The notes beneath the pieces were generated by a model, which was given only the letters and a program-made list of their open reading frames with translations, searched no databases and had not been told where the DNA came from. DNA of 64,000 nt, taken from assembly GCA_964617665.1 (NCBI GenBank), contig CAZUAH010000002.1, positions 1 to 64,000 of the forward strand, in the 5' to 3' direction. Shown here one piece after another: positions 1 to 8,748 of the stretch. The position numbers and the translations under genes are program-made. The stretch's first letter is position 1, and each line of letters starts with the position of its first letter. Origin of the DNA: JADHUC01 sp964617665 (lineage in GTDB: Bacteria > Planctomycetota > Planctomycetia > Pirellulales > Pirellulaceae).

Positions 1-56
1 TGCTGAGCCGTGTTTTCCCGTGGTTTCGGCTCGGCGGGAGCCTCGCCCTCCCGGTA

Positions 57-1160
57 TTGAAGCCGCCTCTAGTTGCCTGCGCGATTCTGGGTATCACTCT
101 TACATTCTTTGCCACCGCTATATGCGCGAGCCATCCTGCGAAGCCACAGCCGCAAAATCGGCCGACACAAGAAGACCGTGTGGAAGGTCCCCAATCGACA
201 GCTTCGTCCGCTTTCCGAGTTCCCGCGATGTGGCAGTACAGCGCTCCGCTGATCGCTCCCGAGAAACGCGACCGCGATCAAAGTCGGGCTCAGAAGGATC
301 CGACCTTGGTATTCTGTGGCGGGAAGTGGCATGTGTTCATGACCGTCAAGCTGTCGGGACGATCAGCGATCGAGTATTGCTCGTTCGAGGACTGGAAAGA
401 CGCCGACAGTTCCCGTCGCTCGATTCTGAAGATCAGCGACAGCGATTATTACTGCGCCCCACAAGTCTTCTACTTCTCGCCGCACAAGAAATGGTATCTG
501 GTCTACCAGATGGGCGTGCCGGGGGCGAAGAAGATGTGGGTCGCCTACTCGACGACCACCGACATCGCCGACCCCAATTCGTGGACCCAAGCGAAACCCA
601 TTCTGGACGGCGGCGAAGACGATCCTCGCCAGGTTGGAGGGCTCGATTACTGGATTATCTGCGACGATCAGCGTGCGTACCTGTTCTTGACCAGCCTAAA
701 TGGCAAGATGTGGCGGTTGTGGACGCGCGTGGAGGATTTTCCCAAAGGCTTTGACCATTGCGAGCTGGCACTGCAGGCCAAAATCTTCGAGGCAAGCCAT
801 ACTTACCGGATCAAAGGCCAGGACAAGTACGTGACGGTGATCGAAGAGAACGGCCGACGGTATTACAAAGCCTATGTGGCCGATCGCCTGGACGGCGAGT
901 GGACGCCCATTGCCGATACGGCCGAGCGTCCTTTCGCTAGTTGGAGAAACGTCCGTCCGGCAAGTGGCGTCGAGCCGTGGACGGACAACGTCAGCCACGG
1001 CGAGTTGATCCGCGACGGATACGATCAGACATTGACAGTTGATCCCAACAACCTGCGGTTCATCTTCCAGGGCATGTGGGACAAGGACAAGCATGGGAGG
1101 GGCTACGGCCAGTTCCAGTGGCGCATCGGCATGCTAACACCGGTCACCAACGCGGATTAG
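57..1160 (+). CDS. GH62-family alpha-L-arabinofuranosidase, secreted
   Basis: Predicted glycoside hydrolase that removes arabinofuranosyl side groups from arabinoxylan or arabinan outside the cytoplasm. The 367-residue product begins with a hydrophobic signal peptide (about residues 1-24). A five-bladed propeller domain with GH62 signatures follows: DPTLVF at 81-86 carries the likely catalytic Asp81, and WYLVYQ, LFEASHTY-like and SHGELIR segments follow, with Glu316 in SHGE as the expected general acid. The YDQTLTV segment near the C-terminus is also typical of GH62. The chosen start is a TTG at 57 because it directly precedes the signal peptide. The frame is open back to the window edge, so an upstream start outside the window is possible. 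The next gene converges on it. Family assignment is confident; substrate is inferred from the family. Confidence 0.88.
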   Translation: MKPPLVACAILGITLTFFATAICASHPAKPQPQNRPTQEDRVEGPQSTASSAFRVPAMWQYSAPLIAPEKRDRDQSRAQKDPTLVFCGGKWHVFMTVKLSGRSAIEYCSFEDWKDADSSRRSILKISDSDYYCAPQVFYFSPHKKWYLVYQMGVPGAKKMWVAYSTTTDIADPNSWTQAKPILDGGEDDPRQVGGLDYWIICDDQRAYLFLTSLNGKMWRLWTRVEDFPKGFDHCELALQAKIFEASHTYRIKGQDKYVTVIEENGRRYYKAYVADRLDGEWTPIADTAERPFASWRNVRPASGVEPWTDNVSHGELIRDGYDQTLTVDPNNLRFIFQGMWDKDKHGRGYGQFQWRIGMLTPVTNAD

Positions 1161-1286
1161 CCGAAGACTCGCTAGGCGGCGCTCGGCGCAGGTCTACGGA
1201 CCTCGCCGAGACAATCGACCGAAGGCCTCCTTTGCCAAGTATATGCCCCTCGATCATGCACGTCCTGGGATCACGCGTGCGAAAGC

Positions 1287-1313
1287 GTTTAACCCGCGAG
1301 CGAAGGGTCAAAC
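1287..1313. repeat. Short copy of the GTTTAACC palindromic repeat
   Basis: Arms GTTTAACCC and GGGTCAAAC flank a 9-base loop. The ends match the termini of four longer palindromes in this window (18761, 27062, 33697, 52984). It lies between convergent genes and overlaps the last codons and TAA stop of the minus-strand gene ending at 1289. It may be a solo or deleted copy; at 27 bases, chance resemblance cannot be excluded. Confidence 0.5.
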
Positions 1314-2437
1314 CCGCAGGGTGCTTCCTCGCGGAATGGCGCCTCGACAACGAAATCGCGCAGCCTGAGAACGATCAATGCCAGCGCCTTGTTGCGGAAG
1401 TAGGTGGACGTTCCGAAGAACTGAGGCGACGACTCCCACTGGATCTTGCCGTCCCGGCGCAGTACGGAGTCTTCCGCGCCGTAGTCTTTCTTGCATTGCA
1501 GCAATGCGCAACCACACGACCCCCCTTCCTCGGTGACGACCGCCCGCCATACGTCGGCTCCCTGGTGAAGTCGTTGATGCTCGGCGAGCGAGGCCAGCGA
1601 GCCATGGGTGGTCACGAGCACCAAATCGCCCGACCGAGTCACGCCGACAGAAGAGAGGTAGTAACCGGTTTCCTGGCGAAGGCCGCGTTTCGCCGCTTCG
1701 ACCATGACCGCTTGCCCCAGTTCCTCCGGTTCGCCCGGCTGGAACAGCATCGCCTGAAGCTCGGCGTGGTCGGTCGCCCAGCGTGACGGCGGAATGTGAA
1801 TCTCGTGCCGCAAGTCGGATTGATAGGCCAAACGAATCGGGAGCGGTACAACCTCGCCGTCCCAAATCAGCGGCGTTGTTGCATAGGCCCATCGCACCTT
1901 TTGATTCCGACCCTCCACCTTCACTTGACCATCGCGAAAGACAGCCCGGCCGATGCCCAAGTGGTCCTCGGCAGTCGAGTAGATCGCGGCATAGGCGCGG
2001 CGATTCACCGGTTCAAGTGGCCGGCAAAGTAACTGACCATCCAAAGAAAGCGGCTTGAACGCATTCTGGTAGCCGTCCCGTGCGCCAAAGGCCAGCAGTG
2101 CCGATGGCTGATCGTTCAGCAGGGGCTCCAAGTGATCCTCGTACGGCCATTTGGCTTCGAAAATGCTCGGGACGAGCCAGACGGGCTTGTTCGGCAGTTT
2201 GCTTAGACTGTCGGCGAGCCTATCCATCGCTCGCGACAAGTCATCGGGTGGGGTGTCGTCCAGATCGATGCCCAATTTTTTCAAGGCCCTCGGCAGATTT
2301 TTCGGGGCCACCCCAACGAGCGTCCGGAGTCGTTTGAGCCGTGAGGAGGCTGGTACGCTCAAAACGCTCTGCCGGATTTGATCGCGGGCGACGAACACGG
2401 TGGCGCCTAGGGTAACGTTCACTCTCGGTTTCGACAT
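1289..2437 (-). CDS. Protein of unknown function (possible NAGPA/DUF2233-like fold)
   Basis: A 382-residue protein I do not recognise firmly. The start at 2437 (MSKPRVNV) is chosen because a strong AAGGAG lies 9 bases upstream; the longer open frame to 2647 lacks this. There is no signal peptide, so it is probably cytoplasmic. The first 90 residues are charged and helical. The middle has a pattern like LLAFGARDGYQ...GQLL, and the C-terminal part has GDLVLVTTHGSLASLAEHQRL followed by EEGGSCGCAL. The spacing loosely resembles phosphodiester glycosidase (NAGPA/DUF2233) domains; this is inference only. It is divergent from an XRE-TPR regulator 105 bases away, suggesting shared regulation. The last residues are encoded by a short genomic palindrome. 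Confidence 0.6.
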   Translation of the reverse strand: MSKPRVNVTLGATVFVARDQIRQSVLSVPASSRLKRLRTLVGVAPKNLPRALKKLGIDLDDTPPDDLSRAMDRLADSLSKLPNKPVWLVPSIFEAKWPYEDHLEPLLNDQPSALLAFGARDGYQNAFKPLSLDGQLLCRPLEPVNRRAYAAIYSTAEDHLGIGRAVFRDGQVKVEGRNQKVRWAYATTPLIWDGEVVPLPIRLAYQSDLRHEIHIPPSRWATDHAELQAMLFQPGEPEELGQAVMVEAAKRGLRQETGYYLSSVGVTRSGDLVLVTTHGSLASLAEHQRLHQGADVWRAVVTEEGGSCGCALLQCKKDYGAEDSVLRRDGKIQWESSPQFFGTSTYFRNKALALIVLRLRDFVVEAPFREEAPCGFDPSLAG

Positions 2438-2542
2438 GACTGGTTCTCCTTGACAATCGACGGTAAATTGATGCGCTACACTCTTTGATCCTATCGTGGG
2501 CGAGAGGCACGGCGAGACCAACTTTGGGGACAGTGCAAAACT

Positions 2543-3499
2543 ATGGCCGATCACGGGATGGCAAGAGTGAGTATGAAGCCGAATGCGGCTTCTATTCGCA
2601 AGGCGCGTCGGCTGTTGGGATACAGCCAGACTGAGCTGGCAAAGCAAGCGAGAGTCAACCTAAAAACTCTGAAGAGGGTCGAGAAAGGAAGACGCGTGCG
2701 TGCCGGCACTTTGAGAGCGATTGCCTCGGCATTGGGTGTTCACGTGCGCCGCATCCGGATCCCCGATACTGGCGGTGGCGATAGCGTCGCGGAGTGTCTA
2801 GATGAAGCGATCCGCGCGGATGGAGAAGCCGATTTCTCCGGTGCGATTGCTATCGCGGAGGCGCTCGCCGATCAGATGGACAAAGAGGACCGGCTTCGAC
2901 TGGAGGTGATCGTGCGTTTGGCCAGCTTCTACGATCACGACGGACGTTGGGAGGACGCGCTCGTGCTGTTAAAATCGCGCGTGCTGGGTCCGGAGCCGCA
3001 GATACCCGACGGCGAGGAATCGGATGGCCAACTATTGTGGGCGCTGTATCAATATGGGCTCATCCAACGCGTTGGGGCGGAGAGCCTGCTGGCCCATACC
3101 GGAGGGCGCATGACCGAACGAATCAACCGGCTGTTGGACTCCACCGAACGTATCCTCACCGAACTGGCCGCGTCAAAACGCCGTTCGATGCGCATATCGG
3201 CAACTCACCAATTGGGAGTCGTGATGTTGATCCGCAGCCAGCTGGAGTCCGCAGCTTCGTCTTTCACCAAGTGTATTGCCGAACGGGCCCGTCAGCGTCC
3301 TCAATCTCCCGGCATCAGGCTGCGCCGCGCCTACTCATTCCGTCGCCGCGCCATGACACGGGCAAAGATGGGCAGGTTGCAGGACGCCAGGCGGGATTGG
3401 CGGCAGGCCGAAGCTCTGGCGCGCCAGGATAGCCTTCGCGCGAACAGGCGGCTGTTGCGAGAAATCAGACGTGACCGGATGGCCTGGTTGACATACTGA
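2543..3499 (+). CDS. XRE-type HTH regulator with C-terminal TPR-like helices
   Basis: Predicted cytoplasmic DNA-binding regulator of 318 residues. Residues about 14-72 form an XRE/Cro helix-turn-helix (SIRKARRLLGYSQTELAKQA, then TLKRVEKGRRVRAGTLRAIA). The rest is an all-helical TPR-like repeat region with basic, Arg-rich repeats towards the end. The start could be 2543, 2558 (MARVS) or 2573 (MKPN); none has a strong ribosome site. The gene diverges from the unknown gene at 2437, probably its target or partner. Its last few codons (from about 3475) overlap, in another frame, the remains of a glycosidase-like gene, so the native C-terminus may have been altered by a recombination junction. Confidence 0.75.
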   Translation: MADHGMARVSMKPNAASIRKARRLLGYSQTELAKQARVNLKTLKRVEKGRRVRAGTLRAIASALGVHVRRIRIPDTGGGDSVAECLDEAIRADGEADFSGAIAIAEALADQMDKEDRLRLEVIVRLASFYDHDGRWEDALVLLKSRVLGPEPQIPDGEESDGQLLWALYQYGLIQRVGAESLLAHTGGRMTERINRLLDSTERILTELAASKRRSMRISATHQLGVVMLIRSQLESAASSFTKCIAERARQRPQSPGIRLRRAYSFRRRAMTRAKMGRLQDARRDWRQAEALARQDSLRANRRLLREIRRDRMAWLTY

Positions 3500-4715
3500 T
3501 CGGGTCGGGCTATTTCCGGCTGAATCCTTGGAAATACTTGGTAGACCTCAGGCATCGGCATGGTGTGCCCGTCTATCCTTGCCTGAGCGAATCCAGAATC
3601 AGGACGGACACCCGCTTCAAACGAAACTCGATCGAAAGTTATCGAGCGAGGGCAGCGTGTGCCTGGGCTGCGGGAGCCGATGGGGTCTATCTGTTCAACT
3701 ACTTCAACCCACGAGGCCCGGTCTGGCGTGAACTCGGCGAACCGCAATCTCTGAGCATGATGGACAAGCTCTACTTCGTCACCGTGCGTGACGGCTCGCC
3801 CGATCGCTATCTTGTCGACGGAAGTCAGCATCGCCAGGTGCCGATACTGACTCCAAACAATCCCCTCCCTATTCTGGCAGACGAGCCCACCGAAATCGAA
3901 CTCGTGATAGGCGACGACCTTAGCCGGCTGCAACAAGAGGGACTGCAAGCCAAGGCTACATGCCACGTACGAACGACGGGCGCCGGCGGCATCACCGCGA
4001 CGCTCAACGGCAAAACGCTTTCAGAGCCGACAGTGGCCGGCGACTGGTTCGACTTCCCTGTGCCGCCTGAACGTTTGAAGAAAGGCGTCAATCGGTTCGG
4101 CTTCCTCGCGAAACCTGATACCAGACAGGCCGATGGAGAACCGATGTGGACCATCGAGTATTCAGGGGCCGAAATGCCGACCCTTCCGTGGCGCAAGATG
4201 GGGTTCAGCGGGAACTGCGTCGCAGAGGTTCGAGACGGCAAGCTGTTCATCGCTGATCAGGGGACTGACGGCGGCAACTATGCCTACTTCCGGTACCCAT
4301 GCTACGTCGATCCTACGGACGAAACGATCATCGAGGTCCGAGTGAAGCCTATCTCTGGCTGGAGCAGCGTCTTGTTCGAAAACGGTGTAGCCGGCGAAGA
4401 GATCCAGTTCTACATGGCCGAGTCCAAGCCAGGCATTGCGGCCTGTCCCACTCGATGGACACGACCGACGCGTTTCACACCTATCGCATATTGACCGAAG
4501 GAGACAACTTCAAGGTCTATGTGGACGGCGAACTCAAGATCGACGGCACCGGCAAGCTCACTCGCCCTGTGCACAACGGCCGCAGCGGCATCGCATTCGG
4601 CGCCGCGAACAGCCCCAGCTTGGGTGAGGCGTATTGGGAGTCGGTCAACTTCTATAACAGAGCCCGTTCGCTGAACGACCTGGTTGTGTCGATACAGTTC
4701 GGCGAGGGCAAATGA
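3475..4715 (+). pseudogene. Truncated and frameshifted glycosidase-like (TIM barrel plus LamG-like) gene
   Basis: Two consecutive open frames together give one recognisable protein tail. The first (stop-free from 3475 after a TGA at 3472, best local start TTG 3538, stop about 4494) encodes DILIGSGYFRLNPWKYLVD, VPVYPCLSESRI, GADGVYLFNYFNP and a beta-rich region. That is the second half of a TIM-barrel glycosidase-like protein plus a sandwich domain. Near 4436-4450 the homology jumps to another frame (SMDTTDAFHTYRIL...KVYVDGELKIDG) and ends at 4715, consistent with a one-base indel inside a LamG-like domain. The N-terminal half of the barrel is missing: upstream sequence belongs to the XRE gene. 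It resembles the architecture of the intact gene at 37508-39865. A sequencing error could explain the frameshift but not the truncation. Confidence 0.75.
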
Positions 4716-4722
4716 CTGGCCA

Positions 4723-6135
4723 TCAATTCGACTGTTTTCGGCCTGCTTCTCGGGCGAGTTGCCGGACGGCGGTTACGACAACGTCTTCGACGCCCGGTGC
4801 GAACAAACCGATGGCCAGCGTAAGGCCGATCGTTTCGTGACCGCCTTCGGCAAGTATTTTGGTGGTGGGCAGGTAGCCGAACGACTCGTTGGAAAAGGCC
4901 GTGATCCACAATCGCTGCGGGCCGAGAGCCGACTTGAGCATCGTCACGTAGTCGGCTCCTGCTTCGCCGGGCAAACCGACCAACGTCAAATCATCACCAA
5001 ACTGCCACAAGGCAATTGGGGCACGGTAATGCCGTGGCAGCGGCTCGCTGCGGTCAAGCATTGCCAACAGCCCTTTGGCATTCCGTGCGTGCCAACGCGA
5101 GCCGCTGTCGACGATCTTCGTCAGTTGCTCTCGGGACAGGGAATGCTGCAGCGGCAAATCCGTCCACTTCAGGTGTACTCGCAATGGGCCTCGTATCGGG
5201 TCCTGCGGACCCGACGCAACGCGACAGACTTCTTGGCCAAGCGTCTCGCCATGTTGGCGAACCAGTTCCGTCTGCTTTGGCCCGCCGCGAGGATGCGTGT
5301 TCGCATCGGCACCGCAGCCCGCGACGAACATCGCCTGCGCGCCGGGATGGTGCTGTTCGATGCACTGCTGAGCAAAACTGGCGTAATCGCCGGAGATTCG
5401 ACGGTTATGTCCATCCAGGGTGACACAGTGACAAGCGCACCCGAAGACCAAGCCGCGAAGGCGGCCGTCGGGTCGGTCGATTCGCAGCACAGGAACGTCG
5501 CGATCCACGGGGCCCTCCGGATTAGGCCCCATGCCGCGACATTTACCGTGCGAGTCGATCAGGCGGCGATTCATTACGAAATCGCCCGCATTACCCTTCC
5601 CCCACGACAGCCGCGCAGGGCTCAAGTCGGCTATTGCCCTGGCGGCCAAATCCACCAGTTGGCCCCGAAGCTTCTCTGTGTAGGCGTGGACCGCTTGCCG
5701 TTGCTGGTCCGTGAGCCCGAATCTGTCCGGATCTCGGACGCCAAACACGGGGCCGGAGTGGGTGTGAGAAGAATTGAGTTGAATCTCATGACGCCTCAGT
5801 CCCGTCTTGTCACCGAATTCCTTGCAGAGCACATCGGCAAACGGGGCGCGAAAGAAGAGCAAATCAGCGGTCACCAACAGGGCCCGCTGACCATCGCGAT
5901 CCTGCAGCACCATCGCCTTGGCACATAGCTCATCCAGCACGCCCTCGGACACCCGGCTGCCGTAGCCCGACATGGCGATAGGTTCCTCAGGCGTTATCTT
6001 TGCCCGAGCCAGTCCGACGCGCCATTCGGGTCCGGCGGCCCGAGTGTCGTTTTCGGCGAAAAAGCCACACAGCAGGCCCACTGCGGTGGTCCACTGGAAC
6101 AGAGTTCGGTCAAGACGCTGTAGCACGTGCTGCAC
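4723..6135 (-). CDS. Neutral/alkaline ceramidase-like N-terminal-domain hydrolase
   Basis: A 470-residue predicted exported protein of the neutral/alkaline non-lysosomal ceramidase family (N-terminal domain). Visible features are a hydrophobic N-terminal segment, the ITPEEP.AMSGYGSR start of the domain, the zinc-ligand motif HTHSGP (His124, His126), HCVTLDGHN followed by SGDYASFAQQ, and FVAGCGADANTHP. It lacks the eukaryotic C-terminal domain. In Planctomycetes this family is mostly uncharacterised and may act on amide or ester bonds in glycans rather than ceramide. The start is a GTG at 6135 with a weak ribosome site. It is divergent from the HzsA-related gene. A second, distant family member lies at 40153-41577. 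Confidence 0.82.
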   Translation of the reverse strand: MQHVLQRLDRTLFQWTTAVGLLCGFFAENDTRAAGPEWRVGLARAKITPEEPIAMSGYGSRVSEGVLDELCAKAMVLQDRDGQRALLVTADLLFFRAPFADVLCKEFGDKTGLRRHEIQLNSSHTHSGPVFGVRDPDRFGLTDQQRQAVHAYTEKLRGQLVDLAARAIADLSPARLSWGKGNAGDFVMNRRLIDSHGKCRGMGPNPEGPVDRDVPVLRIDRPDGRLRGLVFGCACHCVTLDGHNRRISGDYASFAQQCIEQHHPGAQAMFVAGCGADANTHPRGGPKQTELVRQHGETLGQEVCRVASGPQDPIRGPLRVHLKWTDLPLQHSLSREQLTKIVDSGSRWHARNAKGLLAMLDRSEPLPRHYRAPIALWQFGDDLTLVGLPGEAGADYVTMLKSALGPQRLWITAFSNESFGYLPTTKILAEGGHETIGLTLAIGLFAPGVEDVVVTAVRQLAREAGRKQSN

Positions 6136-6262
6136 CTTTGAGGTTGGCGACTTTGAGCGAGCGATGAATGTGGCTACGATGGACGTGAATCAGATCGAAT
6201 CGTTCTATCATAACGGTGTGTGCTGCCGGGGCAAAGTGAATCCCGTTCCAGAGGACAAAACC

Positions 6263-8647
6263 ATGATTTGGGGCCGGAAACAACGGACGTGCCTGATTGT
6301 CGTCGTGGTTGCCGTTCTTTCGATTCCACTGGCCAAGGCCGCCGTTCGAGCGGACGACGTAGATCAGGCGTTTGCGTCGATGGTCGAAGCTGATTGGGCT
6401 GCGCAGGAGAAAAGACAAAGCCGCACGCCACATGCCCCAGAGGCCATCCGTGATGCACTCGATCGTGCCGAACGGCTCCTAGACAGTCGACGTCGCGCGT
6501 TGGGTGCCGACGACCCCAAGAACGAAATGGCACGGCTCGAGAGACTGCGCGAGAAAGCCCGAGCGGTGGACAAAGCGGATCGGCTTGCGCTCTATCACGA
6601 AATCCGTTGGTTCGCGCGGGACTTGGCGCTCAACAACGCGTCCGTCGATTCCGAGCCGTTAGTGTTCCTGAAACGGCGGCGGTTCGTCTGCCAGATGCTG
6701 CACGAGTACCTCGGGTACTACTACGACTATGAAGACATCGCGGGTGGAGGCGTGTTTGTCTTGGAACGGTCCGGTCGGTCATTTGAGGTCCGCGACTTGA
6801 CGCGCGATCGGCTGCCGCGAGGCAACGTCACAACATTGGCGCTTTCCCATGACGCCCGGACGGTCTACTTCGCCTTTGCCGAGCGCGCTGCTGAGAAGCC
6901 GGATTACTACTCGACCCAGCGCCGCTGTTTCCACATCTTCGCCATGGACGCCGATGGGAACAATCTCCGACAGTTGACCGACGGACCGTACGACGATTTC
7001 GACCCATGCCCTCTGCCCGACGGCGGCATTGCCTTTATGTCCACGCGGCGTGGGGGATTTGGCCGCTGTCACAATCCGTGGGAGCCGCTGCCGGCTTATA
7101 CGTTGCACCGCACAAACGCGACGGGCGACGACGTAAGGACGCTATCGTTTCACGAAACGAACGAATGGCATCCATCGGTTCTGAACGACGGGCGGATAGT
7201 CTATTCACGCTGGGACTATGTGGACCGCAGCGCGTCCAATTTTCACGGAATCTGGACCAGCAACCCGGATGGGGCGAACCCGATTATCCTCTTCGGCAAC
7301 TACACCAAGCGGATCAACGCCTGCTACCAGCCGCGGGCGATTCCAGGTTCGAACCGGATTGCCTTCATCGCTGGCGCTCACCACGCGGCAGTCGGCGGTT
7401 CGCTGGTGATCCTGGATCCGGCACGTGCAAGGATTGACCGGCAGACCGGCGAGGATTCGCTCGACGCGATCGAGGTCCTTACGCCCGAAGTGTGCTTCCC
7501 TGAAGCGCCCGGTTGGCCAGACAGTTACTTCCACAGCCCCTGGCCGCTGTCGGAGGATTGCTTCCTGGTCGCTTTCAGTTTTGATCCCTTACCGGGAATG
7601 GGGCCGCGCGTGCGCGAGGACACGGAAACCGGCCTGTACTACTTCGATCGTTTTGGCAACCTGGAACTGCTCTATCGCGAGCCAGGCATCTCGTGCATGT
7701 ATCCAATTCCCCTGACGCCGAGACCTACTCCACCGACCGTACCCAATGGAACAGGCCCTCCCAAGTCCACGAGTGTCAGCGGTACCGATCAAAGCCGGGA
7801 TACGCTACCCGGTGACGAAGGCGAATTCGTGCTTGTCGATGTCCGGCGAAGCTTGATGCCGCTACCCGCTTCTCGTCCAATCCGCACTTTGCGGATCTTC
7901 CAGGTGCTGCCCAAGACCGAAACGCACGTGGCGGACGATCCGAAATTGGGCTATGCACGTGCCGAATCGGCTCGCATGCTGTTGGGAACCGTTCCCGTGG
8001 AGACCGACGGTTCGGCTTACTTCCGAGCGCCGGCCTGTCGACCGTTGTACTTCCAAGCAGTGGATGAAACTGGTCGAGCCGTGCAGACCATGCGCAGTGC
8101 GACGTACCTGCAGCCAGGCCAGCGACGGAGTTGTGTGGGCTGCCACGAGCCAGTTGGCACGTCGCCGAACAGACGCGAAGTTTTGGCACTCCGACGTCCG
8201 CCTTCCGCAATCACGCCGGGGCCGGACGGGTCAAAGCCCTTCTGCTACCCGCGTCTCGTTCAGCCAGTGCTGGACCGGCACTGCGTCGTATGTCATGACG
8301 GCTCCACAGGTGCCGACAAGAGTGCCCTGTTGCTCACAGGTCAGCCGGTGGGTACGTTCACTCGATCGTACGAAAGCCTGCGGCCTTTCGTGCGATGGTA
8401 CGAATGGGGCGGGAAGACCATTTCGCACGTGGTGACTCGCCCCGGACAAATCGGCGCTGACGCGAGTCCGCTGCTGCAAACCCTCGGCGATCAGATACAC
8501 TCTGGCTCCATCCAGCTTTCCGTCGAAAATCGCCGGCGAATCCACATCTGGCTGGACGGCAACGCGCCCTTCTACGGAACCTACGGCGAGCAAGAACAAC
8601 GGCTGCAGCAGAAAGGCAAACCGGTGCCACCGCCACAAGTTCAGTAG
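6263..8647 (+). CDS. HzsA-related PD40 propeller protein with two c-type haem sites
   Basis: A 794-residue exported protein. The ATG at 6263 has GAGGA 7 bases upstream and is followed by a signal peptide (about residues 8-30). A helical region precedes a TolB/PD40 beta-propeller (repeats such as IFAMDADGNNLRQLTDGPYDDFDPCPLPDGGIAF, abbreviated) similar to the hydrazine synthase alpha-subunit middle domain. A C-terminal cytochrome-type region carries CVGCH at 624-628 and CVVCH at 674-678. Such proteins are common in non-anammox Planctomycetes, and their reaction is unknown. The anammox hydrazine synthase partners are not present here, so a hydrazine-forming role is not supported. Periplasmic electron transfer is the likely setting. 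Paralogue at 31157-33694. Confidence 0.85.
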   Translation: MIWGRKQRTCLIVVVVAVLSIPLAKAAVRADDVDQAFASMVEADWAAQEKRQSRTPHAPEAIRDALDRAERLLDSRRRALGADDPKNEMARLERLREKARAVDKADRLALYHEIRWFARDLALNNASVDSEPLVFLKRRRFVCQMLHEYLGYYYDYEDIAGGGVFVLERSGRSFEVRDLTRDRLPRGNVTTLALSHDARTVYFAFAERAAEKPDYYSTQRRCFHIFAMDADGNNLRQLTDGPYDDFDPCPLPDGGIAFMSTRRGGFGRCHNPWEPLPAYTLHRTNATGDDVRTLSFHETNEWHPSVLNDGRIVYSRWDYVDRSASNFHGIWTSNPDGANPIILFGNYTKRINACYQPRAIPGSNRIAFIAGAHHAAVGGSLVILDPARARIDRQTGEDSLDAIEVLTPEVCFPEAPGWPDSYFHSPWPLSEDCFLVAFSFDPLPGMGPRVREDTETGLYYFDRFGNLELLYREPGISCMYPIPLTPRPTPPTVPNGTGPPKSTSVSGTDQSRDTLPGDEGEFVLVDVRRSLMPLPASRPIRTLRIFQVLPKTETHVADDPKLGYARAESARMLLGTVPVETDGSAYFRAPACRPLYFQAVDETGRAVQTMRSATYLQPGQRRSCVGCHEPVGTSPNRREVLALRRPPSAITPGPDGSKPFCYPRLVQPVLDRHCVVCHDGSTGADKSALLLTGQPVGTFTRSYESLRPFVRWYEWGGKTISHVVTRPGQIGADASPLLQTLGDQIHSGSIQLSVENRRRIHIWLDGNAPFYGTYGEQEQRLQQKGKPVPPPQVQ

Positions 8648-8748
8648 ACGCTTGGCGCGGCAGAGTCGCAACCAGAAGCCCCCGGCCCGTGTTCCCCGTC
8701 ACGGGCCAGCGGCCCATGCTACGGAAATCTCAAACGTGCCAATGTCCG

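Noticed and set aside
4684..5928. Long plus-strand open frame (414 codons)
   Set aside because: Antisense to the ceramidase-like hydrolase, which shows the HTHS motif and a family-typical beginning.
6263..8647. Interpretation as hydrazine synthase and an anammox organism
   Set aside because: No HzsB/HzsC partner or other anammox gene is present, and related proteins are widespread in aerobic Planctomycetes.
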